NCBI GenBank assembly: GCA_918797485.1
Contig: CAKKNE010000005.1
Location: 3,162,001-3,226,000, forward strand
Source: Pelagomonas calceolata
Taxonomy: Eukaryota > Sar > Pelagophyceae > Pelagomonadales > Pelagomonadaceae
DNA length: 64,000 bases
Direction: 5' to 3'
Shown one piece after another: positions 54,477 to 63,900 of the stretch. Each line of letters starts with the position of its first letter. The first letter of the stretch is position 1. Both the position numbers and the translations under genes were made by a program. The notes below the pieces were generated by a model. The model did not search any database and was not told the origin of the DNA. It saw only the letters and a program-made list of their open reading frames with translations.

Positions 54477-57400
54477 TCATACCGCCTCGCCCGGGTCGTC
54501 CAATGAATCGTCGAACGGCGACTTGTCCACGGACGCGTGCGCCACCGCGTACTTGCCCGGCGTTGGTACTGGAGGCGGACCGACCTCGCCGGTAACAGGC
54601 TTGCCCTCGCCGGGCGCGGGCAGCGCGTCGAAGTTAAAACCCGACGACGCGAGGTGCGGCGTCGTCGATTGGGTGGGAGGTGGCAATTTTGGAGAGGGCA
54701 TCGGTGATGTTCGTGGTGATGCCCGCGGCGACGACTCGTCGTCGACAATAATCGCGTCGAAGAGCGCCTGCTCGTCGTCGTCGCCATCTAACGAGGGCCG
54801 CGGCGATACCCTAGGAGACACGCGCGGCGAGGTCCCAGGGCCACACGCATCGAAGAGGGCGCCGAGGTGGTGGTCCTCGGTCCGCGGCGAGGTCACCTTC
54901 TTTCTTGGTGTGGAGCGCTTCTTCGGTGACGGCTTCTTTGGTACAGGAGAAAAGAACGCGTCCACACCTGAACCGAGCACCTCCTGGCGGTGGGGCGTGT
55001 CCAGCGCATCGACATTGCCCCAGGTCGGGCCCTTTTCAGAATCATCCGAGACGACATGGTCCAGGGCTTTATCCGCTTGAGCTAAACCTTTGAGCACTCC
55101 AGTCTCGGCCTTGGCCATGCCTCGCACGACCTTCATCTGTCGTATTTCCTTCGACTTCTGCTGCAATCGCTGCGTAAACAATTGGGTCCCATGCCCGATG
55201 GCGTCGAAGATCGCATCTTCTTCTTGGTCGACCTGGTCCATGCCCTCATCGTCGTCGGAGTCTTGGACTGTCAAAGGCGAGGGCGCGTCCTCATCATCCG
55301 ACTCCTCGTCGGGGGTCCTGTCTAGCAACTTCGAACAGATGAATGCTTTGCGTTTCAATTGTATCTCGACATCCTCGGGCGTGTCTGGCACCGCAACAGC
55401 GATACCCAACATCAGAGCAAACACAAAGTACTGGCACGCGAAGAACGCAAAGGCCCTCTCATTAGGTCTTAGTTTCTCATCTCTACCGGTAGCTTGGAGC
55501 GGCTGCCATCTTACGGTGTAGAAGATACACGCCGTGTTTGTCGTGACAGAGGCGGCAGCGATCAACTGAAAAACCAGAGTCCAGGAGCCAATCGACCACG
55601 CGACGCGCGGCCACAAACGCCGTTTGAAATATAGATACTTCTTCAGATCACCCGCTACTTCTAGTTTATTAGCGATCCAGGCCACTAATGGCAAACAGGG
55701 CAGCGCCGTAATGAACAACGTAATAAAGCCAAACCGCATGGCAATATTCGACATGTCTTGAATTTGATCTTCAAACCCGTCGGTAGGCGCCAAGTCAAAT
55801 TGCAACTCCGCCTCGTGCTTGCCGTCTCTCTCATCTGTTAGTTCGGGGTGCTTGTGGCGTTTGTACTTCTTCTCCAAGTACGGGATGAGTAGGTCCATGC
55901 ACAGCCCCGAGAACCATTTTGTGAGGAAGATGATCCCTAAATTCATCTCCAAAGCAGAGTAGCAAGTACCTTTACCTGGTTCTATATCACCGTTACCACG
56001 CGGGCAGCCCTCCAAATGTCTCTGGAAGAAGGCGTTGTACACCAAGGGAATGTTGTAGTTGCAAAAATTGAACGAGATCAGTTTCAGGATCAAGTTGTTG
56101 TAGTGTTCCACGTCCGTGCGATGGTTCTCCCACGTGTTGAAAAAACGAGCCACGTACTGGAACAGGTAGTTCATGATTTGTATCGCTATCGTGTTTATCA
56201 CCGATGCCACTACGGAAGCGTATCGAGCCGCCATGATCGACGACGTCGTCTTGTCGAAGGCCCTCGTCAACACGACGCGCATGTAGATGATCCCGATGTT
56301 CACCCACACGAGCACTATTATGAGTGCCGCGACGACAAAGAACGCGATACAAGCATGTCTTCTACGTCTTCCAGCCGGATAGAAGGCTTCCGGTCTCCCA
56401 TCGACGAGTGACGGCCGGAGCGGACCCCGGAACCCGGGCCGGTCGGGCACCGTTTCCGCTAAGCCTAGTGTCCCCCAGCGCATGGCCAATCTACTTTCTT
56501 TCCTTTTCCAGTGCTCCAACAACCCGATGGCCCAGATGCACTGGAAGGCTGAAAAGAAGGGCAGCATTCTACTTTTAGCTCGCGGCCGATCGATCACGGA
56601 CGCCTCGAGGTACATGATGAACGTCGTCGCCACGCCCACAAACGCACTGAGAGCACAGCCCGCCGTGAAGTGGTGCACGAAGGCGAAATAGAGCGCTAGG
56701 CGATCGCCCACGTAGTCCCTTATATTATTCACGTCCCCCCGTAAACCCCACCGCTGGAACTCCTCCATGACCTGCTCCCGCTTCTCCACATCATGTAGAG
56801 GATAGGCCGCTTCTATGATGTTATTTTTTTGGAGTCTATGGAAGTTCACGCCACACCCACCTCGACTCGGTCGCTGCTCGATGATCGTACCGAGTAATTT
56901 CAATCTCAATAAAGGCCAGGCAAATAGGTGGGGATAGCCGCGCGGCACTTCATACAGCACCTGCATCTGACTGTTCGTCTCGTACTTGCCGTGGATGCAC
57001 TCGTAGGGTCTTACGTTATTTGTGAGTTTCGGGTCGTGCCTTAGCTTCCTTCCCTTAATGCCGGGACCACCACGTTCAATGGCCTCCTTGACTTTCTCCT
57101 CGTTCATGGGCACGACCCAGTCCAGCGCGTCGGCGGCCCGCGCCAAGCGGTGGACCGGCGCCCTTAACAACGCCCATCTTCGCTTGCCATCCGAGGACTC
57201 CACGAGCTTCGTCTCGATGCCACCGGACTCGAGACGTGTTATCACAGATTGTTGTTGTTCTGTCAATGCATTGTCGACAACAGTAAAACAAACGCACGCG
57301 TCCCAGCCGTACCCGTACTTGGCGCGGAACTCGTCCTCCCCTAGACCCGTGCGCCGATCTCTCACGAGCTGCACGACCTTCGCCGGGGAGAGGGCAGCGA

Positions 57401-57524
57401 CCGTCGGGCTCGCGATGTTCGTGCGCTTGCGCCGCCGCGGCAGGGGGCTCCATGAGAATTTCTTGGGCTGGGGGCTGCTCGGCGGCGTGGCTTTGTTCTT
57501 CTTTTGCGGCGAGGGCGACCACAT
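54477..57524 (-). CDS. Anoctamin (TMEM16) membrane protein
   Basis: 1015 aa. The cytosolic N-terminus is basic and Pro-rich, then a ferredoxin-like region (CVCFTVVDNALTEQQQSVITRLESGGIETKLVESSDGKRRWALLRAP) typical of the anoctamin dimerisation part. From about 285 there are eight to ten spans, including FGVATTFIMYLEA, MLPFFSAFQCIWAIGLLEHWKRKESRLAMRWGT, the family signature for TM2-3, and FNTWENHRTDVEHYNNLILKLISFNFCNYNIPLVYNAFF, the TM5 region. Later ALEMNLGIIFLTKWFSGLCMDLLIPYLEKKYK corresponds to the Ca2+ site helices. The 300-residue acidic, Ser/Pro-rich tail is unusual. TMEM16 proteins are Ca2+-activated chloride channels or lipid scramblases; which applies is not visible. Confidence 0.9.
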   Translation of the reverse strand: MWSPSPQKKNKATPPSSPQPKKFSWSPLPRRRKRTNIASPTVAALSPAKVVQLVRDRRTGLGEDEFRAKYGYGWDACVCFTVVDNALTEQQQSVITRLESGGIETKLVESSDGKRRWALLRAPVHRLARAADALDWVVPMNEEKVKEAIERGGPGIKGRKLRHDPKLTNNVRPYECIHGKYETNSQMQVLYEVPRGYPHLFAWPLLRLKLLGTIIEQRPSRGGCGVNFHRLQKNNIIEAAYPLHDVEKREQVMEEFQRWGLRGDVNNIRDYVGDRLALYFAFVHHFTAGCALSAFVGVATTFIMYLEASVIDRPRAKSRMLPFFSAFQCIWAIGLLEHWKRKESRLAMRWGTLGLAETVPDRPGFRGPLRPSLVDGRPEAFYPAGRRRRHACIAFFVVAALIIVLVWVNIGIIYMRVVLTRAFDKTTSSIMAARYASVVASVINTIAIQIMNYLFQYVARFFNTWENHRTDVEHYNNLILKLISFNFCNYNIPLVYNAFFQRHLEGCPRGNGDIEPGKGTCYSALEMNLGIIFLTKWFSGLCMDLLIPYLEKKYKRHKHPELTDERDGKHEAELQFDLAPTDGFEDQIQDMSNIAMRFGFITLFITALPCLPLVAWIANKLEVAGDLKKYLYFKRRLWPRVAWSIGSWTLVFQLIAAASVTTNTACIFYTVRWQPLQATGRDEKLRPNERAFAFFACQYFVFALMLGIAVAVPDTPEDVEIQLKRKAFICSKLLDRTPDEESDDEDAPSPLTVQDSDDDEGMDQVDQEEDAIFDAIGHGTQLFTQRLQQKSKEIRQMKVVRGMAKAETGVLKGLAQADKALDHVVSDDSEKGPTWGNVDALDTPHRQEVLGSGVDAFFSPVPKKPSPKKRSTPRKKVTSPRTEDHHLGALFDACGPGTSPRVSPRVSPRPSLDGDDDEQALFDAIIVDDESSPRASPRTSPMPSPKLPPPTQSTTPHLASSGFNFDALPAPGEGKPVTGEVGPPPVPTPGKYAVAHASVDKSPFDDSLDDPGEAV

Positions 57525-57876
57525 CGTTTCGAGTGCTGCGGCGGCTGGCGTGCGCGGGGCAGCAGTCTTAGGCTTGCATAATTTCCGTCCAGCTACTTTG
57601 GAGTTGCCACTGGTTTTGAGTTTTGGAGGCTGCCCGCACGCGCGGCTTTAAACGCATCAATTAAAGATCCGCTCGTGCGGCTCGCAGGCGGCTTCGAACT
57701 GGCGAGTCGTCTGACGGTGAATTGCTAGTGTCTTACAGGCCGCTAGCCTCGGTGCTCGGCAGCGCAAAACGACTGCCTACCGGTGCGTGCGCTGCCGTGC
57801 GAACCGATCATAACGTACGCATAACGTACGCGAAGCGCGCGAGCTGAAAAACCGCATCGCTGCCGACCCACAAACG
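57525..57876. promoter_or_regulatory. Divergent promoter, anoctamin and ALDH-like gene
   Basis: 352 bp with palindrome copy 9, a GGCTGCCC near 57631 and the direct repeat CATAACGTACGC (two copies near 57809 and 57819). Confidence 0.5.
57724..57747. promoter_or_regulatory. Conserved promoter palindrome, copy 9
   Basis: GCTAGTGTCTTACAGGCCGC followed by TAGC, the copy closest to the consensus. It lies 130 bp before the ALDH-like start and 200 bp from the anoctamin start. Confidence 0.7.
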
Positions 57877-59988
57877 ATGATGCGCCGCCTCTCCCGCCTG
57901 GCGCCGCGCTCCACCAGCACAGAACGCTTGGCGCCGCGACGCACGCGAGCCTACAACTTCGCGAGCAGCCAGTACAATGCCGCCTTCGGAGACCTGCCAC
58001 CCGTCGACCGCGACAAGCTGCGGAAAGACGCGATCGCCTACTGTGAGCGCTTCGACGCACAGAAGTGGTACGACGACCCCGTCGCGACGTGCATCGCTGG
58101 AAAGCCCGTCGAAAGCGGCGAGAGCGGGCCCACGTACGACAATTTTGGGAGGGAGAACGGTATTGTATTACATGGTGATATCGATGGTCTCCTCGACCAC
58201 CTGCGGGACTTTGATGGGGTAAGGGACCAGCGGACTTCTGTGAGGAGTGTGGAGCGGGCCCTCTTCACGGACCACGCGGCGGCGTTGATCGGGAACCAGA
58301 CGCTGGACTTTGGGAAGCAGGACGGCGTGACGGAAATCGAGGAGGCGCTCGAGGCTTCAGAGGTCGAGCGGCGGCTGGTGGACCAACTGTTGGATGACGA
58401 GGAGAGGGGCGTTCTATGCATTGAAAGAGCACCGGTGCTCGTCGCGTGCGTGTCGAACTTCTCGAACTTCTTGGATTTGTCGCGGAAGACGCTGCGCAAC
58501 TTAGAATGTGGTATACCCGTTGTGGTACTGTCAAGGACGGGCTCGACCACCCAATACCCGTACCGGTGGTACCAATTACTAATAGAGGAGATGGCGCGCC
58601 ACGGTGTGGATACAAAGTACGCGTCCTTCGCCAGCGTGTCTCTGGAGAAACAGATCGAGCTCTGTCGAGCTCTGGGCGACGCGTCGCCGCTGCACATCAC
58701 GTCTTCAAGGCAAACTGCTCTAAACTGCAACGCCTCCCATAATAACGTCATCGCGTCGACGGGCGGCCCGAACACGATGGTCGTCGCCGGAGCGCTCGAC
58801 GGCGCGACGGGCGCGTTATTGCGGGACAGCGCGACGATCGAGCACGCGGGCCAGTGCACGGCGCTGCGCGTCGCCGTGCTGGACGCGCGCCACGTTGCAC
58901 CAGACGCGGTACATGAGGCGCTGCGCGGCGCCGCGGCGCCGGCGACGGCGACCGACGCGCTGGCCACGGACGTCTACGCGGGCCTCTTCCCGGGCGCGCC
59001 GTCGACGTCGTGGGGCGAGGACTACGTGGACTGCGACCGCGTCAACGTGAAGACGAGCGAGGCCATGCCGGTCGGGCACTTAGATGAGGGCTGGCGCCAG
59101 CCCGTCGTCGACTTGAGTATTGCGAAAGACTTCGGCAGCGACGCCCACGTGTTGGACGTATCAAACTGGCTTGTCCAGAGGCAGCCCATTTCCCTCGCGG
59201 TGAACGGCGACCTCGCGCTCTCTGTCAAGCTGTGGGAGCGCACGGCGATGGTCGTCGTGACGGTCGGCGGTTGTGATGGGCGGCCGCCGGCGTCGACGTG
59301 CCAAGCTAGACCGCAGGACGGCGAGATCTTCGGCGAGGTGCCGCCGCGCAAAGAACTTCGAGAGCACACGCGGTTCCCCGTCTACGTGCCGAGCGCGGCG
59401 CCGGCCTACAACGCGTCCTACGATGCTTCGTATCTGAAGACGCGGAGCGACGCGCCGTTCCCATCAAGCGTCGCGGCCTTGATGGAGAGAGTGGAGGATG
59501 CTACTGTAAGGGGCTACTGCTCAATCTTGGTCGACTATCTGCGAGACGCCTGCGGCCCGCGGCCCGGGCCCGGGAAGGCCCGGGAGACGCTGTACGGCTG
59601 GCAGCGGCCGCCGTTGCATCTCAAGACGGCGTTCCGGCTGGCCGCTTCTGCCTCCCTAGACGACGTCACTCCGGCCATCGCATTATTCCTCGCGACGAAT
59701 GCGCGCGACCAGCTCGTCGTTTCTGTCGAGGCGGGCGGCGATGCGCTTGTCGATGCCTTATCAAGCTGCGGCGTGGACGCGAAGGTCGAAGAGCGCTTCG
59801 AGGCGGACGTGTACTACGACGCCGTCTCCGGTGCTGATTTGAGGGACCGCTTCGCTACGTACCCGCTGGCGCAGCAGTTCGCCTCGCTGTTCCTCACTGT
59901 CGGCCACGCGAAGTCGACGCTAGGAAAGGACGAGGCGTTCGTCGCGGCGTTTTCCGCGTCGCCGAAGTGGCTGCGGGTTGTGGAGTAA
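57877..59988 (+). CDS. Aldehyde-dehydrogenase-superfamily protein with C-terminal extension
   Basis: 703 aa, longer than the usual 500. The N-terminus MMRRLSRLAPRSTSTERLAPRRTRAYNF is a typical mitochondrial presequence. The recognisable ALDH part covers about 150-470: PVLVACVSNFSNFLDLSRKTLRNLECGIPVVVLSRTGSTTQYPYRW (coenzyme region), STGGPNTMVVAGALDG, and ATIEHAGQCTALRVAVLD with the catalytic cysteine C327. The GQCTALR version resembles ALDH proteins of the PutA-like branch. The last 230 residues (LWERTAMVVVTVGGCDGRPPASTCQARP to the end) form a second domain that I do not recognise. Substrate unknown; glutamate semialdehyde is one guess. Confidence 0.75.
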   Translation: MMRRLSRLAPRSTSTERLAPRRTRAYNFASSQYNAAFGDLPPVDRDKLRKDAIAYCERFDAQKWYDDPVATCIAGKPVESGESGPTYDNFGRENGIVLHGDIDGLLDHLRDFDGVRDQRTSVRSVERALFTDHAAALIGNQTLDFGKQDGVTEIEEALEASEVERRLVDQLLDDEERGVLCIERAPVLVACVSNFSNFLDLSRKTLRNLECGIPVVVLSRTGSTTQYPYRWYQLLIEEMARHGVDTKYASFASVSLEKQIELCRALGDASPLHITSSRQTALNCNASHNNVIASTGGPNTMVVAGALDGATGALLRDSATIEHAGQCTALRVAVLDARHVAPDAVHEALRGAAAPATATDALATDVYAGLFPGAPSTSWGEDYVDCDRVNVKTSEAMPVGHLDEGWRQPVVDLSIAKDFGSDAHVLDVSNWLVQRQPISLAVNGDLALSVKLWERTAMVVVTVGGCDGRPPASTCQARPQDGEIFGEVPPRKELREHTRFPVYVPSAAPAYNASYDASYLKTRSDAPFPSSVAALMERVEDATVRGYCSILVDYLRDACGPRPGPGKARETLYGWQRPPLHLKTAFRLAASASLDDVTPAIALFLATNARDQLVVSVEAGGDALVDALSSCGVDAKVEERFEADVYYDAVSGADLRDRFATYPLAQQFASLFLTVGHAKSTLGKDEAFVAAFSASPKWLRVVE

Positions 59989-60713
59989 ATTTATGAAATT
60001 GGTCCCTTGCCTGCTTCTTAAACGTCCAGAGGACTCGTTATCCGCCGCATGATGATGCCGTCGCCGCCAATCGACGCGATTTAGAATGGCGCGGGTTTTG
60101 CCGGGCCGAAAATCGTTGAGGTGCTGTCCTGGAGGTCCCTGAGGTCTCCTACGCCCTCCGACAGCTCCCTTTGGTGCTTCTAAGGCAGCCGAGGATACTA
60201 GAGGGTACTAGCTTTGACGTCCCAAGCTCCTGCAAGCTAGCCGATTGCCTGAGTGTGCACCCGTGTCAGACGCCCGCAGACCCTCTGCGATAGCTATTTC
60301 CAGAGCTTGAGATGGTCTGAGAACGTATCTGCAGCCACACCGCCGGCCCTTGACCAGCCGCTTCCCTTAGATCGCTTGCTACTTCAGCCGCGCCGCGGGC
60401 GTCGTACGGGCTCGCGCGCTTCGGATGTAGCCGCCAAAGGGCTTCTAAGCAGTGCTGGTCGCACCGAGACAAAAAATCTCGCAGCGATTAGCCCGAGAAC
60501 CCCTCGTTTGGCGGCGACGGTCCGAGTCGCACGAGGCCGCTCCGGCGGCTGCGGCGACGGCTCGAGGCGGCAGCATCCAGCCGCCGCAGGGAAGGCAAGC
60601 GCGCCGGTCGCGGCACTCCGGTCGCGTTACGCTCTCACACACACCGCGCCGACGCCCCACACAACGCACAACCGCTCACCGCCTCCCCTTCCCCCGCAGA
60701 AAAACTCCCGAGG
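59989..60713. promoter_or_regulatory. Long upstream region of psbU
   Basis: 725 bp between tandem + genes, one of the longest promoters here. It contains no GCTAGC palindrome; a loosely similar TACTAGAGGGTACTAGC lies at about 60198. A frame open from 60253 yields Arg/Pro-rich sequence. CCCCCGCAG before the ATG (60690-60699) could be a leader splice acceptor. Confidence 0.45.
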
Positions 60714-61109
60714 ATGAAGCTCGTCGCCCTCCTCTTCGCCGGCGCGTCGGCCCTCGCGCCCTCGAGGCGCGCGTTCCTTTCCAAGGTCGCCGGCGCGGCG
60801 ACGGGCGCCGCCGTGGCCGCGCCCGCGCTCGCGGACACGGACTACGCGGGCCTGCCGTACCTCGGCGGCTCGGAGAAGATCGACGTCAACAACGCGAACG
60901 TCCGCGTCTACGCGAAGCTCCCGGGCATGTACCCCGGCGCCGCCGGCAAGATCGTCACGCACGGCCCCTACAAGTCGGTCTCGGAGATCTACGCGTTCAT
61001 GAACGAGAAGGAGAAGGCGGCCACGAAGAAGTACGAGTCGCGCCTCATCACGCTCGAGCCGTCGGCGATGTACGTCATCGACCGCGTCAACAACGGCCTC
61101 TACCGCTAG
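60714..61109 (+). CDS. psbU: Photosystem II extrinsic protein PsbU, nuclear-encoded
   Basis: 131 aa. The leader MKLVALLFAGASALAPSRRAFLSKVAGAATGAAVAAPALA has a signal peptide, an ASALAP motif like the ASAFAP of secondary plastids, then SRRAF with a hydrophobic stretch, a twin-arginine lumen signal. Mature PsbU: KIDVNNANVRVYAKLPGMYPGAAGKIVTHGPYKSVSEIYAF, matching KIDLNNTNVRAFRQFPGMYPTLAGKIV, and the C-terminus DRVNNGLYR, matching DRINNGIYR. PsbU stabilises the oxygen-evolving complex on the lumen side in red-lineage algae and cyanobacteria. Codon use is very GC-rich, as for a highly expressed gene. Convergent with the FHA/zinc-knuckle gene. Confidence 0.95.
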   Translation: MKLVALLFAGASALAPSRRAFLSKVAGAATGAAVAAPALADTDYAGLPYLGGSEKIDVNNANVRVYAKLPGMYPGAAGKIVTHGPYKSVSEIYAFMNEKEKAATKKYESRLITLEPSAMYVIDRVNNGLYR

Positions 61110-61189
61110 ACACTGTGAGCGCCGCCGGCGGGTGGGAGCGCGGCAATAAAAGCGATTGAACTCTATCAACAGACATTGGTTAGTCGCGG

Positions 61190-62122
61190 CTAGTACCTCC
61201 CGTAGCCGTAGTAGCTGTACGGCTCGCCGCAGTCGCTCGCCCAGTGGCCGCGCCCGCCGCAGCGGTAGCAAACATCATTCGCGCGAGAGTCGTCGTCGGA
61301 CTCCTCCTCCTCCTCGGACTCGTCGGACTCGTCCTCGTAGTCGACGTCGGAGTCCTGTGGGGCCGATTCCGGCGGCGAGAACTCGGGCTCCTCCTCATCG
61401 TCGGAGTCCGGCGCCCCCGTTAGATCGACGTCGACCGCCTGCTGTGGCGAAGGCGCCGGCGCCGGCGCCGGCGCTACCGCCGCCTCGAACCGAAATCGCC
61501 GGCCGCAGATCTCGAAGACGTCTCCGCTATTCACCTCACGCGCCTCCTTCGGCTTGAGCGTCTCGCCACGTAACACAGTGGTGTTCGCGGCCCGGGCGTG
61601 GTTCTGTAGTGTTGCGTGCCCGTCCACCGTCAGCTCCGCGTGGAGGCGCGAGCAACGAGCTACCGGGACGCGCACGTCGTTGTCGAGCGCGCGGCCAAAT
61701 TTCAGCGTCTCGTGCAGGGGCACGCGCTCGCCGTCGGCGCCGTCGCTCTTCAGGACGCAGACGTATCCCAATGGTGGGGGCGCGTCCGAGGCGTCGTCGT
61801 CGACCTCTAGCACGTCGCCCTCCTGCTCCGCTCGCTGGCGGTTCGCTTCGGCGCGCTCTTCTGCTGTTTGGACGCCTACGAGTTCGAAGTCCTGGCTGTC
61901 TTCGCTCTTGCGTGGCTTTGCCGCGATGGCCCGTGCGTGTGCCGCCGTCGTGTCGCGCGTCTTGCCGTCGTCGTCGAAGCTCACGTCGTCGAGCCGGCTC
62001 CGCCGCCGCGCCTTATTCTGGCGGACGAAATCAGCGGTCGCCTCCTCCGCTTCCTCGTCCCTATCCGAGGCTTTTTTCTTTTTGCGCGCAGTCGACTTCT
62101 TGGCGGCTTTCTTACGCGCCAT
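61190..62122 (-). CDS. FHA-domain protein with a CCHC zinc knuckle
   Basis: 310 aa. Lys/Arg-rich start (MARKKAAKKSTARKKKK), likely nuclear. FHA domain about 118-215: LKFGRALDNDVRVPVARCSRLHAELTVDGHATLQNHARAANTTVLRG, with GRALDNDV and SRLHAEL corresponding to the phosphothreonine-binding GR...S..H pattern. An acidic region follows, starting with VDVDLTGAPDSDDEEE, which fits a SUMO-interaction motif next to acids. The C-terminus is a CCHC knuckle, CYRCGGRGHWASDC, and a Tyr-rich tail. Such a set could tie phosphorylation signals to nucleic-acid binding in DNA repair or RNA processing; this is inference. Confidence 0.8.
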   Translation of the reverse strand: MARKKAAKKSTARKKKKASDRDEEAEEATADFVRQNKARRRSRLDDVSFDDDGKTRDTTAAHARAIAAKPRKSEDSQDFELVGVQTAEERAEANRQRAEQEGDVLEVDDDASDAPPPLGYVCVLKSDGADGERVPLHETLKFGRALDNDVRVPVARCSRLHAELTVDGHATLQNHARAANTTVLRGETLKPKEAREVNSGDVFEICGRRFRFEAAVAPAPAPAPSPQQAVDVDLTGAPDSDDEEEPEFSPPESAPQDSDVDYEDESDESEEEEESDDDSRANDVCYRCGGRGHWASDCGEPYSYYGYGRY

Positions 62123-62293
62123 AGCAGCTCTCCGGTTAGCCGAGTTTCAAAAGCATTTAAAGCTGCCCGTGATCTCCGTGGTGCCGCAGCGCTGCAGCGC
62201 TCAGATGGACTTGCTGGGCTGCTGCTCACAGCGGCTCAAGTCTTTGCCACACGCAGTTACACTCGTACCTCTTTTTTTTGCCCAGGCCTCCGA

Positions 62294-62317
62294 GCTAGCG
62301 GCATGTAAGACACTAGC
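62294..62317. promoter_or_regulatory. Conserved promoter palindrome, copy 10
   Basis: GCTAGC and ACTAGC halves around GGCATGTAAGAC. It is 172 bp before the FHA/zinc-knuckle start. Confidence 0.65.
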
Positions 62318-63656
62318 AGGCAAGCAGGAACGACATGCAGCCGTTTGAGTATCGTTCGGTTCGCTAATGGTCCAAAGAGAGCAATGGGACACTTCTTGGG
62401 GGCCGAAAAAATTAATTTTTTTAATTCGCGAAATTGACGACGCCGCCATGGCGGCCGCGCCGGCTGAATCCTGTCGATTCGTGGTCCTGAGGTCTCCCCG
62501 AGGTCGCCTAGGATCCAAACTAGACATGGGCAATCGCCTACGCCGCATGCGTGGCCACTTCCATCGGTATATACATATGGCAAATCTCCCAGCCAGACAA
62601 ATCACTTGCCCATGATTTGCCAAAGATTTCGATCCAGAGCTCTCTGGCGAGCCCTAAGAACTGGCGCATGCGGTGTAGGCGACCATACGACCTTAGATCT
62701 ATCCCGGAGGGCGTCCACGAGCCGATCTACCCGCGAAAAAAGTGTGCAAGTTGGGCCCGATGGCGCCGCGTTCCCGTCAAAAACGTCAATTACCCGAGGG
62801 GCCCCAGGAATCGTAATAGCGGTCTCGTTGGACCCCATACTACCCCACCGATAGTCAATTACAAGTATATGAGTTCTACACGGCGAGAAGGGTACTTTGG
62901 GCTGCTCACGCTCGGGACGTGAACATCTTGATCTGGACCTCGCGCAAGTCGGTCGATCATGGAACAAATGATCGCGTCATGGTCCATGGTGATGGTACAC
63001 GCGCTGATGGTCGTAGGTTCAAGTGGTTTGCCCATTATGAGCCAGATCGTGGGCCCGCAAGACCGAGGACCCGCGCCGAGCATCTTGGGGTCTCGGAGCA
63101 ATGTAGTACACGCTCAGGCCGGTTATCTGGCCCGTCCCACTACTAAAGCGCCTGAAACGCAAATTTATTTTACAAACCACCGGTCTGGGGCCTTTTTGGT
63201 GCTCCGTCAACGTACCGTCGTCCGCGGAGAACGGGCAAGTCGATCGATTGTGAATAGAACAACGGCGTTATGGTCCACCTGGATGGTGTCGTCGCTGATA
63301 CTCGCGGGTCCAAGTTCTGAGCTTGTCTAGACATAAACGTAGGCTCGCGGATTCGCCGAACCGCAAGGCTCCAATGGAGCACTTAATCGTGCTCGCTGTC
63401 GTCCAGGCGGCCTAGATGGAATCTACCATCAACAAACGGAAGGAAACGAACATAAAATCGGGAGTTGTCTAGTAGAATTCTTTTCCCGCCCTCCGAGCGC
63501 CGGCTGTCGGCTCCGGTTCCGTCGAACTTGTATGAAAACTGGGCCGGAGTTGATATAATGCACTAATCGGATGGGAGATGGCGGCGTCAATCGCTGGTGT
63601 ATTTTGGCGAGCCGCAAGACCTAGTGAGCTAGCGTATCGACATACTAGTTGCGGCG

Positions 63657-63680
63657 ATAAATAAATAAATAAATAAATAA
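63657..63680. repeat. ATAA microsatellite
   Basis: Six ATAA units in a row, just beyond the 3' end of the truncated gene at the right edge. Confidence 0.95.
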
Positions 63681-63867
63681 TTAAGGAAGGAATATCCTAA
63701 AGAAAAGGACATACACCAAGCCTCTAGAGGCCTTCTCCCTGCGCGGCTAGGATACCCAGCCGGCGCCTAAAAAGAGACGTAAAAAAACGGTAGAGCAAAT
63801 TCTCAATCTCCTGGGGCGAATCATCTCCCATCAACAAAGCCAGGCAATCCGCGTTCGTTATGTTGCG

Positions 63868-63897
63868 CGAAAGACTACGAAAGACTACGAAAGACAT
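63868..63897. repeat. 10-bp tandem repeat
   Basis: Two CGAAAGACTA units and a third, degenerate one (CGAAAGACAT). On the minus strand this reads TCTTTCGTAG and immediately follows a GTGAGT after the PP2C-like reading frame. Confidence 0.9.
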
Positions 63898-63900
63898 TAC

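Larger units (their letters stand above)
62123..63723. other. 1.6-kb region without a recognised gene
   Basis: The left 200 bp is the promoter of the FHA/zinc-knuckle gene with palindrome copy 10. The remainder is less GC-rich than the rest of the window. Frames of up to 140 codons lack protein character. A degenerate palindrome (GCTAGCGTATCGACATACTA) lies at 63628 and an ATAA microsatellite at 63657. No transposase, tRNA or rRNA was recognised. Confidence 0.5.

Noticed and set aside
53720-54787. 355-codon minus frame over SOUL and the anoctamin tail
   Set aside because: Antisense to two real genes and highly Arg-rich.
60190-60215. Possible eleventh palindrome (TACTAGAGGGTACTAGC)
   Set aside because: Shares only CTAG cores; the conserved TGTAAGAC centre is absent.
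60253-60717. 154-codon frame upstream of psbU
   Set aside because: Low-complexity Arg/Pro/Thr sequence; psbU has its own clear leader and start.
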